DNA of 64,000 bases, from NCBI GenBank assembly GCA_947652605.1, contig OX393579.1:41732970-41796969 (forward strand). Reading direction: 5' to 3'. The translations under genes were made by a program, and so were the position numbers. Of this stretch, positions 12,593 through 21,989 are shown one piece after another. The notes under the pieces were generated by a model that was not told the DNA's origin, did not search any database, and saw only the letters and a program-made list of their open reading frames with translations. This DNA is from Elmis aenea (taxonomy: Eukaryota; Arthropoda; Insecta; Coleoptera; Elmidae). Each line of letters starts with the position of its first letter. Position 1 is the first letter of the stretch.

Positions 12593-13413
12593 TAGGGATT
12601 CTGAGACTCGGCAATTTTTTAAGTCCCGGGACTCGAGACTTTTTTTTATCAAAGTCCCGGGAATTCCCGGGACTTCGAGACTTTTGCGAATTTTATTTAT
12701 ACTATACTAAAAAATGGTGGTATAGCCCGGCAAAAATGACGAAAGATTTCATAAATTGCAAGAAATATGATGCAATGTTTATAAAGATACTGATAATTGA
12801 ACGACTATTTACACAGTAGAAAATAAATTATTTTTTGAGTGACATTGTTTCTGGTAGCACCCTCTATATACTTAAAATTACTCCTTTGGGCGTATCCTGA
12901 TCGTAAATCGGTCGTGACAGTTTGACACGACTAACTTATACGTCACACATCCATAAACAGCAAATGATATATATTTTTTTAAATTAAACCATCTACACGT
13001 TTTTTTTAAGCATTTATTTTATGAATAGAGTTAAGTAGTAGTAGTACTAGTATTATTATTTTTAATTTAGTCTTCATTCTACAGTAAATAAAATATATAT
13101 TTCCAAGTAAATACCTATTTTAAATAAACTTACCAATTTTTCAAACATTTTAACATAAGAGGCATAAGTAAAATATATTTTTACTAATAAACTTAGCAAC
13201 TTTCCTTAAACTTTAGAATATAAAAATAACTTTGCTAAACTCGTGGCAGTAAAATTTGTTTAAAAATTAGATGTATAAAAAATTCATTTCAATGTTCTGT
13301 AACATTTAGTCTCGTCTCGAGTCTCGAATTAAATGTCTCGGGACTCGAGACTAAGAAAGTCCCGGGAATTCCCGGGACTTATATCCCGGGAAAGTCCCGG
13401 GACAGAATCCCTA
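12593..13413. mobile_element. hAT MITE with CCCGGG palindromes, nested
   Basis: The TIRs are TAGGGATTCTG (12593) and CAGAATCCCTA (to 13413). The perfect 8-bp target duplication is GTGAGTAT (12585-12592, 13414-13421). The sister hAT at about 33063-33080 preserves the uninterrupted site (gtccgtgagcatcaaacc), one base different. Both subterminal zones contain the same 24-bp perfect palindrome centred on GGGAATTCCC (12652-12675 and 13357-13380) and further CCCGGG and CTCGAG words. No coding content. Confidence 0.93.
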
Positions 13414-13671
13414 GTGAGTATCAAACCCCATCGTCATCGTTTATATTTTAGTTGAGACGCAAATATGTTATCGTGTTTATAAAGGGTTGTGGTGACTAGA
13501 AAAAAAATTGATTTTTTGACGACAAAAAAATATTGTAAAACCGGTTTTAACCGTTATTATTTCGGTTCACGAAAACGAAAAAGAATTTTTTCGGTTGGAA
13601 CGAGAAGAACGAAAACGATATCGAACAGAAACGAACGGATTTTTTTTTCGTTTTTAGTCCTTGGTTTTAAA

Positions 13672-15180
13672 TATCGGAAACAGGGCATTATTTTTGATAT
13701 TGTTATTTATTTTATAAATATTTTGTTACTTTTTAAAGTTATAATATGTATCAATTAGTGTTAGATCAAAAAACAAGTTGTTCAAACTGTTAGATACCTA
13801 TCTCTTTTCTCCTTAGCACACCGTGAATTAAGAAAGTTTGGTAACCTCTGGGTAAAGTCATTAGTGAGTTATTCGTAAGTACATTATAAAATTTGTTTAA
13901 TGTTTTTGAAGCCAATCAACAATAGCAGGACAAAATGTCAAGGTTTTATTTTGTTGTTATCTAAAATGGGGCAAATGCATCCATTCAGCAAATTACACAT
14001 AAATTTGTGTCACATTGTCATCCATCTAAACGACAGCAATGGAATATTTCATTCCCTGTGACATATATGTGTTAGGTCATACTGAGAAACATTTGTTTTG
14101 CATAAAAGTTGGTCGATCTGTAAAATCAACACAAATTTTAACGGCCTACTGCTTTAGTTATGGTTGCCATAAACACATCCGATGATTTTATGTTGGTTAC
14201 CAATAACTCAGATTAATGAATGGGCGATCACGCAGCTATTATTTTAACCCATATAACACACCCTAGCACGGCCTACTGCTGTTACGCTTCGCGTAAATTA
14301 TTTATTAGTGGCAGAATTAATTTCAGGAGGTTCCAAAATTAATAACATTTTTCAAATACGATTTTGATGTAATCTGTGTAAGTTATTATCTCAAGCTGCG
14401 TTGGTGTTTTGAAAGTTATTTCTTCTTGCCCTTCTTTTAACCTTTTACTTTGTATATGAATTCAAATAAATGATGAAAGTAAAATATGATAACAAGATAA
14501 TAAAAGATCTCTCAAACCAATAACGCGTTGCCAGGGTAATACATCGTACTACAAAAGTCATTAACACGATGAGAATTTAATCAAAATTCAACAGTAGCTA
14601 CTTGCGTATATTTTAAAAGTGTTTCCAAACACCGAAATGCAATGTTTCCACTGTGAAATTTTACGGTTATAAGCAAGACTTATGGGAAGGGCTGTTTCTG
14701 GTTGTCAACATTCTCGGCAAGCAAAATTTATTTATTTTAATATTTTTCAGGTCTTTAAATCTCGCAGTCGTGGTTATGAAGATGATCACAGTTTCTTTTC
14801 CAATTTTATTAAACCAATTGGTAACAAATTATCACAAACAAAAATAAAAACTTTACAGGTTTAAAATTATCTATAGGATTCAGTCTACCATTTTTGTAGT
14901 TTATAAGTTTTAACGGTTTTCAAATAACTTTGCGGTTACCTTTAAATACATATTATGCACATTCATTGTAACGATTTTTCTTTAAATCGTTATTGAAATA
15001 GATGCAAATCCCAAATTGTATTATGCCTTGATTCTGTTACACAAGTTGATTGTAGATTTTATTCGTTTTTGGAACATAATTATCATTGGAAATATTAAAA
15101 TGAAATCGAAAAATTTTAGAAAACAAAAAAAGCGTTTAAGACAAAAAAAAAACATAGCGTATAAAGTTAAATGAAACTAA
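13672..15180. other. Unassigned DNA with weak exon-like patch
   Basis: No gene was recognised. A patch at 14749-14862 follows a pyrimidine-rich stretch ending tttttcag, stays open, and ends in ctttacag/gt. It could be an exon of an unknown gene, but the conceptual product resembles nothing I know. A 13-base word acggcctactgct occurs twice (14141 and 14268) without further similarity. Confidence 0.35.
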
Positions 15181-15184
15181 GTCG

Positions 15185-15675
15185 TACATATCAATTTTAC
15201 CAACAAGAGAATTGAACATGTACCAATCAACTTGAATAATAAACAAATACCATACTCCAACACAGCAAAATACTTTGGTATTACATTGGACGCTAAGCTA
15301 CACTGAAGGTTCGTGTCAAGAAAAAAAATTTAAGAAATAGGTTTCAAATTTAAAAAAATGTACTGGTGAATCGGGAAGAATTTCTTTCTGTCCCTACATA
15401 AGAAACTTTTGCTATACAAGCAAATTTTAAAACCTGTATGAACATATGGGATACGGCTATGGGGATTCCAAACAGAGTAACATTCAGATCATGCAAAGAT
15501 TCCAGAACAAAACACTAAGGAACATCGCTGTTGCACCTTAGTATTGCAGAAATAGTGACATACATCGGGACCTCAACAAGGACACGGTAACCGACGCAAT
15601 TAAGAAGTTGGCTAAGAGCCACGAAAAAAGGCTCCACCAACATGTAAACGCCGAGGCGATCCAGTTTACGCTGGT
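15185..15675 (+). pseudogene. Jockey reverse transcriptase C-terminal remnant
   Basis: Reading across several frameshifts gives successive conserved pieces of the Jockey-clade thumb and C-terminus: INLNNKQIPYSNTAKYFGIT then LDAKLH; LHKKLLLYKQILKPV then TYGIRLWG; QRFQNKTLRNI; and DIHRDLNKDTVTDAIKKLAK followed by SHEKRLHQHVN. The order and spacing match the family, so this is one decayed copy. At least three frame changes and two stops separate the pieces. It ends abruptly about where the Penelope-like frame begins (15679). Confidence 0.85.
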
Positions 15676-15678
15676 AAC

Positions 15679-16310
15679 CGTTTTCTTGCAGGGCTCTCGA
15701 ACAAATACTTCGTACCATACAAAAACATGCCACGCCAAAAGAAGGAAAAGAAAAGAAAGAATACATCGCTACGACTTACTTGCCCTACATCAGCGGAGTG
15801 ACTAACAAAATATCAAAGCTTCTACAAAAACATAAAATCAAAACCGTTTTCAACGCTCCTTTGAAGCTCTCGAATAAATTAAGAAGAACACACGACACAG
15901 GACTACACCACGCGGGAATATATAGCATACCTTGCTCCTGTGGAAAAGTATACATAGGACAGACTGGCAGGAGTATACAAACGCGTCTCAAAGAACACGA
16001 AGGACAAACAACAAGAAAACAAGTCGATAAATCAGCGGTAGCAGAACACGCCCAGGGTACAGGACACAACATCCTCTTCAGAGAAACAAAACTACTGGCC
16101 CGCGCAAACCATTTCTGGCCAAGATTATATCGAGAATCATTGGAAATCATCAAGAACCCAAACAACTACAACAGAGACACAGGCATACAACTCCCAAACA
16201 TCTGGAAACCAGTCATCACAAAATCACTGAGGCAGAACAAATCCATCAAGCGGAACGCCACGCCTCCACAAGCTGGATATATAAACCCAGCAACATCCCT
16301 CACAAATTAG
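15679..16310 (+). pseudogene. Penelope-like element C-terminus with GIY-YIG nuclease
   Basis: An uninterrupted frame runs from just after a stop near 15676 to TAG at 16308-16310. The first 35-40 residues (ALEQILRTIQKHATPKEGKE and on) and the following LPYISGVTNKISKLLQKHKI are the linker after the reverse transcriptase of Penelope-like retroelements. The nuclease domain follows. Numbering from codon 15780, it has GIY at 46-48, Cys52 and Cys54, YIG at 58-60, catalytic-type Arg64, His73, His90, and a REs motif with Glu119 near Asn127/Asn129. All expected nuclease residues are present and there is no internal stop, so it is younger than the Jockey piece beside it. The reverse transcriptase itself is missing, so the element is 5'-truncated and cannot move alone. 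Confidence 0.9.
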
Positions 16311-16352
16311 TCGTTTTGAAAAAGACCAAGACACAATGGTCGAAACGTCAAC
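16311..16352 (+). other. Possible degenerate hammerhead ribozyme motif
   Basis: Directly after the Penelope stop codon, a GACCA/TGGTC stem (16324-16328 with 16337-16341) is followed at once by CGAAACGTC. Penelope-like elements are known to carry hammerhead ribozymes (CUGANGA–stem II–GAAA core). Here the second core part is intact but the first reads TTGAAAA rather than CTGANGA, so activity is unlikely if this is the motif. Confidence 0.35.
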
Positions 16353-16700
16353 TACTTCTAAATATAGAAGACGCGGTTCCAAACCCGCAAACCAAGATTG
16401 TATTATATTCTATTAACTATTCTCTTGGTAATCATGTTTGTACTTATTATACGAGTAATTAGCTTCAGTACTAGTTTGTTTAAATAATTCAATTTTAAAT
16501 TATTCTTTTATTTCCTGTAAGAAACAGTTGTGAACGAACTGTCTAATTAAACAGTGGTGTCACAATTTACAATTATCCTTATTAATATCAAATGAAATAT
16601 GATGAAATATTTTAACGCTATTGCGTTTTTTTTTTTATTTTGCAATTTCTGATAAAATTATTATTCAATATTTTAAACATTCTTTGTTTTCTCTTGTTCG
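16311..16700. other. Penelope 3' flank and AT-rich DNA
   Basis: The first ~90 bases after the stop are probably element 3' sequence. The rest shows no recognised feature. Confidence 0.4.
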
Positions 16701-16864
16701 CGGTATGACATTCCTTGTTTTCTCCCAAACTGCCTATATTCGTATGGGGAACTGGTGTTTTTCTAAACTGATTACACTCTGATGTAGTACAGCAAAATAT
16801 CTATAAGATGGCATCAATATATCAAAATCGATAAAAATTGACATTCCTTGTTTTCGCCCAACAC

Positions 16865-17352
16865 CCTTCATTTGTTAATACAATAGACAAGATAATTTAA
16901 ATTTAGTTTTCGTTAGTCTAAACCAGTGTTTCTTAAACTTTTTTCTTCGCGACTCATCACTTTCCAATCCAACAAATTTTCGCGACCCCGAAAAATTTCG
17001 AGACTTTAAAATGATAATATTAACCATTCATAACCTTTATTAATTTTTTAATTAAAAGAACACATTAAACTGCCAACTCAATGTATTTTTTAACTAAAAT
17101 TAAATCTCAAATTACCTTTAAAATGAATTAAACATTAATTTTCGGCTTAGTTAAATAAATACAAACTTTATTATTAGTTTCAATATGGTTTGCGACTCAA
17201 AATAAAATTCTTGCAACCCACATTTGGGTCGTGACCCACAGTTTAAGAAACACTGGTCTAAACCATACATTTTATTTTTTAAGGAAGTTGGGTATCTAAC
17301 AGATACTCTATCGGTAAATTAAACGTCAGGAAGTTGGCTGTCAGGATTAACA
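16865..17352. mobile_element. Partial third copy of the GTGTGGGT hAT-like family
   Basis: The right end at 17290-17352 (…CAGGAAGTTGGCTGTCAGGATT then AACACCCACACC) matches the right ends of the copies at 9038 and 40322. The left end was not found, and its start here is a guess. A younger hAT MITE (16924-17255) is inserted inside. Confidence 0.5.
16924..17255. mobile_element. hAT MITE, CAGTGTTTCTTAAAC family, 332 bp
   Basis: The ends CAGTGTTTCTTAAACT and GTTTAAGAAACACTG are inverted. The perfect 8-bp target duplication is GTCTAAAC (16916-16923 and 17256-17263). Short phrases gcgactc and gacccac occur near each end. No coding content. Confidence 0.95.
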
Positions 17353-17479
17353 CCCACACCAAGGTTAACAATATCTTTGAGTATTATGTCAAACATTATT
17401 TTGGTTGTGTTTAGTTGTAACGTTGTTTTATTAATAAATTTTATAATGTAGTCATTGTTCTCAAAAAAAAAACAGCCCC

Positions 17480-17869
17480 TTGAAACCATATAGCTTTTCC
17501 TTTGCAAAAGACGAGTTTTATAAAATTGTTAATTTTATTTTGCGCAAAATATATTACGTCGCCTGTCCTGATCTCTATCAAGATTACAAGTTTCATATGT
17601 CTGTTGTGATATATAATCTTCTGTGTTTATTAGCATTAAAATGTGATCTCTTAAGGAAATGCAAATCACAGCATCCTGCTCCTTGCAAGCCTTATAATAA
17701 AAGCAATATAATTCTTCATAAATATGCAAATTATGTACATATGGAAGTACTGAAACATGAGGAAATTATACCATGCAGTTGTTTGCACCTTAATTGCTTG
17801 CCATCTCCACTTTTATTACGGCACGAAAACGTTATTAAACAATGTGACAAAAAACGAGCCGAGAATTGA
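17480..17869 (+). CDS. Unrecognised open frame, 129 codons, doubtful
   Basis: An open frame with ten Cys residues runs to a stop at 17867-17869. The first in-frame ATG (MSVVIYNLLCLLALKCDLLR) is at about 17597, and there is a short hydrophobic run at its start. No family was recognised. The base composition is slightly less A/T-biased than the surroundings. It could be a real exon, a remnant of an unknown element, or chance. No splice sites or neighbours support it. Confidence 0.2.
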   Translation: MKPYSFSFAKDEFYKIVNFILRKIYYVACPDLYQDYKFHMSVVIYNLLCLLALKCDLLRKCKSQHPAPCKPYNKSNIILHKYANYVHMEVLKHEEIIPCSCLHLNCLPSPLLLRHENVIKQCDKKRAEN

Positions 17870-18600
17870 TTATACGGTATTAAATTATATCGTGCTTGCA
17901 ACACAAAAACTGCAATTGTATGTAATTACTTTTAATAGCATTTTTATCTACTTCTTAATTGACAGTTTTCTAAGCTTAATCGGCTATCAGGAAAATTTTA
18001 GTTTTAATTCTTATTTTTCTGCTGTTAATGATTTTATCCACAAATGAAATGCAGTTTAAATTTTTAACAAATAATGACAAAAAAATTTAAAAAGGAAGAT
18101 ATTTAATATCAAGTTAAGCAAATATTTTAAACAAAAAAAAGTTTTATGACCTCTTAGGGTTTCTAGTTTATACATTATTTAATAAATAATGGAAAGTGTC
18201 GGTTTTATCTCCAGTAAAAATTTTGGGATTACATTCAGGAAAGATAACAGTTCAAAAACCAGTTTTCAAATTTGTTTTATTCGGTAGTTGTTTTAATGCA
18301 CTGGTAAATAAGCTGTTTCTGTAATTTTAAAGCATCTTTCACAAGTGATTAACTTTCATTGTAGTTTTTTTTTTAATAAAATGGTATGTTATATCACTAA
18401 GTTAAGAAAATGTTACGAATTGTATAATATTTTCACAAAGTAATTTGCATTTCGTTTTTAGAATAAATAAAGTAAAAATGCGATATAAAGCCATAAAAAA
18501 AAACTTTACTAAAAAACCTAACGAATTTCTACAGAAAACTAAAAATATAACCACGAAGAACCGATTCAATTAAAGCATTTTTTTACAAATATTTTATAGG
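17870..18600. other. AT-rich DNA, nothing recognised
   Basis: Long A and T runs, with no inverted repeats or coding similarity. An overlapping open frame at 17757-18047 has no support. Confidence 0.5.
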
Positions 18601-18607
18601 TTACACG

Positions 18608-18880
18608 CAGTGGTTTCCAACCTGTGGGGCGCGCCCCCTCAGGGGGGCGCGAGACTATTGCAAGGGGGGGCGCAGCTGTTACCAAAATATCATTTTTGAA
18701 TACAAACAAACAAAAAGAACTTTCTTTATACAGAATATGGTGTATTGTTTTGGAGTACATTAAATAATTCTTATTTATCAGCACAGTATTTATGAAATTA
18801 GATTGTTACGAAAAGTGAGGGGGACGCAAAAAAAAATATGAAAAAGGGGGGGCGGAGGTACAAAAAGGTTGGAAACCACT
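18608..18880. mobile_element. hAT MITE, CAGTGGTTTCCAACCT family, copy 1
   Basis: The ends CAGTGGTTTCCAACCT and AGGTTGGAAACCACT are inverted. The subterminal zones are G-rich (ggggcgcgcc, ggggggcgcgagactattgc, and agggggacgc). Flanks show an imperfect 8-base duplication (gttacacg / gattacag). A second copy in the opposite orientation, with a perfect duplication, is at 43044-43294. The two share the core gagactattgcaaggggg and ctgttacc stretches. Confidence 0.85.
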
Positions 18881-18959
18881 CGATTACAGCATAAAAGCGA
18901 AGAATTTGTTTTTAAGAATTATTTTCAAGTTTTATACAACACTTGCAGATATGTGATAT

Positions 18960-19730
18960 TTTACGATTATTTCGAGGCTCGACATTGGAATCTCGTTTAT
19001 CTCTTTAGATTAGAGCAACGAAGTCGGTCAAATTATGCCAAGTTGTGAAATTTGGTTTGTTCAATTCTCAAAAGAAAAGCACCGTAGCGTCCTTCAGAAG
19101 TTGTTCAGGAAATACTGAAAAATTGTTTTGCTGACCTATTATAATTTTTAAAGCTAATGAAACAACATTTGAATTACATGTTTCGTGTGTTTTATTCCAT
19201 CTACAACTTTTTTATAAACGATTTATTAAATTTTTGTATATTACTATGGTAATAGAAAATGATGAATACAATTATATAACACAAGAAGGTTTTAATTTGA
19301 TTTTAAAAAACCAAAACACAACTATAGCAAGTTTTTATGAAATCAACAATACTGTGATAAACAAAAATGTTAGTACTATCTTCTCTTAAAAAAAAATCTA
19401 ATACAGTCCCCATAAGAAATAACTAAGTCTAAAAAGACAAAACAAAATCTAATTAGTGCAACATTTAGAAAATTAAATTTGCTTCATAAAAGTGTTTTGA
19501 TCATTCCAAAATCTCATGAAATAATGTAATTACATAAACAAAAAAACCTAAAGCTTTTTTCGGTTTTTTCTATAAACTTATGAACAAGAGGCCCGCCCCC
19601 AATACTTTTCTTTTAAGATTTTAATTCGCTCTAAATTTACAACTATCCTCCAGTTTGACCAACTTCATAGCTCTAAAGATAAACGAGGTCCCCATGATAA
19701 ACCTTGAATTTGAACTATGTATACATATTT
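18960..19730. mobile_element. Old foldback, degraded ends
   Basis: Left (about 18975-19085) and right (about 19605-19715) blocks are diverged inverted copies, sharing ctcgtttatctctttagag-type sequence and cttaaaagaaaag. The outermost sequence resembles a mutated CAGGGTG end (…aatttgaactatgtata). The ggggacctcg phrase (inverted, about 19686-19695) places it with the other CAGGGTG foldbacks. No coding content. Confidence 0.55.
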
Positions 19731-19734
19731 CCAG

Positions 19735-20930
19735 CTTATGTCAACTTCTCGCTGAGTTAGTAGATAGGTCTGTATTGATTTTTAACGATATTTTAATATA
19801 AGCAGGGTCTAAGAAAGAATTCTAATATTTATACAGGCTCTACAACGAAATATTGGAACACTTCCATAATTTAATATTCATCCCAAACAATTCGTGTAAA
19901 TCGAGTTAGTATTAAAATTTTAAAATGGCCGCTTTTTCGGTTCACTTTGATAGAAAGTAGGCTATATTAACATGACAAAGGGTAAAAAGCGTTTTCTCGA
20001 ATTTCATTTCAGTAGTTGCTTTCACGGTGTATAAAATAATACTCAAATGTATCAACTTTTGCGGAATACGTGTTCTTTTAAAACTGCGTTTGCATTCGGA
20101 TAACTAAATTAAATATTTAAATTAAAATGAACTTACATATTTTGTACGAAATTTTATGAAACAACACAATTTGAATTTTTTTACATTAATTTTCTAACAA
20201 CACTTTGCTCTATCGCTAATTATAGCAGTCGTTTAAATACACATGTACGAGTATTTGCACGACAGTATACCAGCAGAAAATAGTCTATTGCAAGGCATAT
20301 TTACACTAGCAGAGATTGTTTATCTTTTCATATTTTATGGTTAATGTAAGTGTTTTTATTATTTACAATAGAAAGAAGTGTTCTGTTTCTTGTTTTCCTT
20401 TAATTTTACTTTTGTTTACACTTGCAGCTTGCAGCATGAAACTGAATATCTTATTTTGACAGACATACTATCACAAAAAGGCTACATACAGTTAAGATGG
20501 GTAAAAGTAAGGTGATTTTAATAATTTTCTTTAGTAAAAACCATTTTATTTTAAAGTCGTATAAAGTCTCTATAAAATGTAAAATTTTTAATTAATTTTT
20601 TATACTTGGAAACGTGTGGTAGTCACTTTCGTTCAACGGTTTTTCGTAAACTGTTTCTACGGTAATCATCACGTCATCTTTGGTTTTTTTCTAAACTACT
20701 TTTTTTTTCAATTTTAATAGTAGACAAAAACAACTAGTCCTTGACGAAGTCGATATTTATTTTTCCAATTTTTGCTAAATTGCGGGCATCTGAACGTAAA
20801 TTTTGGATTTTTGACTAAAAATTTGATCGTCTTTGATTATTAAAAAAATTAAGTACGACTTTTAAAAAGATCGTATGATAAAGACTAGATAATTGTATCA
20901 AGATTATCTGTACCAAATCTCATGTAAATC
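19735..20930. other. Unassigned AT-rich DNA
   Basis: No gene recognised. The stretch just before the SINE (about 20900-20940, caaatctcatgtaaatctgtccatccgttttt) resembles a phrase common near insect transposon ends, but no element could be bounded. Confidence 0.4.
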
Positions 20931-20945
20931 TGTCCATCCGTTTTT

Positions 20946-21181
20946 TTTTTTTTTAATTGTTGGTTTTAAGGACGCTTTGACATCTGAGGTCACTAGCGTC
21001 CGGGAGGAGGGGGCGGAGAACAAGAAAGGGTGGGTAAGGTAAGGGTAGGTGAAAGTACTGTCACAGCATTTGCCTATAGTAGGTAGAGGGAACCACCTAA
21101 AACCTCTACGATGACAGACGGCCGTGGGTTTCGAACCCACGACCTCCCGATTAACTCGGAAGGTTGCGTACCAACCAGTCA
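20946..21181 (-). mobile_element. tRNA-derived SINE, minus strand
   Basis: Read on the minus strand from 21181, the head is tRNA-like. It has a D-arm-like GGTTGGTA, then an RNA polymerase III B box GGTTCGAAACC (plus-strand 21127-21137) in a TΨC stem gtggGTTCGAAAcccac. A non-tRNA body with pyrimidine-rich stretches follows, and a poly-A tail (T-run at 20941-20954 on the plus strand). The target duplication ccatccgttttt is found at 20934-20945 and 21182-21193. The 5' acceptor-stem part is missing, so this is a SINE and not a tRNA gene. The 137-codon minus-strand frame at 20904-21317 runs through it by chance. Confidence 0.85.
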
Positions 21182-21194
21182 CCATCCGTTTTTG

Positions 21195-21981
21195 AAATAT
21201 ATTGGTTACCGTTTTTAACACTGGGACGCGGTCATGCAGCGCTGTTGCCAAGAGTGAGAATGCGTCTTGAAACAATGTTTCACAGCTGAACGTGCGCTTA
21301 TTTAGTATAAGATGCACTTTGAGTTTGAGCAGTTTATAGATGAGATTTGCGATAAAACGACCGCATTATACCTGCGCGCAAGGAGACGCTTGACCAGCTG
21401 TAACTTGGCCAAAGTTGAAAATTATTATTGAAATTTTCGGACAATATAATTAAAAGATTATGCTATCTAATAAAGGTATTTTTCAAAAATCTCTTTTTTT
21501 ATCTACCTATGTAGCCCCTTAAAACAAATGTTTAAGTTAAAAAATCGCAAATAATGACGTTATTTGAGCCTTTTTTACAATAATAAATTTTTTAAATGGA
21601 GAAAAAAAGCTACAAGTAAATTATTACAATTTCGTATTTTTATCCAAAATCGTAAAAAAACGTTGGTATTTACCATGAAGATTACCAGATTTGAAAATAA
21701 TTGCATTCTAAATTTCAAAAAAAAATGCTCAAGCTCTCAAATTGTAAAGGGTTGATGGTCACTTGAAATAAATTACACTCAATTTAATTTAATATCAAAC
21801 ACAAATTTAAAAATGTTGCATCAGAACATTGAAACAAAATTACAAAACAAAATAAGTTCGACTCATTAAATCAACTCAAACATAAACCAACACGAACAAT
21901 AAATGAGACAAGGTTGTACAAAAATCAACATTTTTAACAAATACCTCACAGTTAACATTTATGTGAAGAAAAAATAAAGAT
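21195..21981. other. AT-rich DNA, nothing recognised
   Basis: No feature supported. The open frame at 21564-21755 is Lys/Phe/Asn-rich without motif. Confidence 0.5.
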
Positions 21982-21989
21982 ATTTAAAA

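Larger units (their letters stand above)
10874..13663. mobile_element. hAT element, CAGGGACTGAGAACGGAACG family, copy 1
   Basis: The left end CAGGGACTGAGAACGG and right end (…CGTTTTTAGTCCTTG) carry many copies of ACGAAAACGAAA-type subterminal repeats, facing inward on both sides. The 8-bp target duplication GTTTTAAA is perfect (10866-10873, 13664-13671). A second copy lies at 32148-33531. Relative to that copy, this one contains two extra segments, each with its own ends and target duplication (11278-12081 and 12593-13413). Without them it is about 1.16 kb. No transposase frame was seen, so it is non-autonomous. Confidence 0.93.

Noticed and set aside
15785..16165. 126-codon minus-strand frame
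   Set aside because: Antisense shadow of the Penelope-like nuclease.
21127..21181. tRNA gene on the minus strand
   Set aside because: The acceptor stem is missing, and the unit is flanked by a target duplication with a poly-A tail, which is the structure of a SINE.
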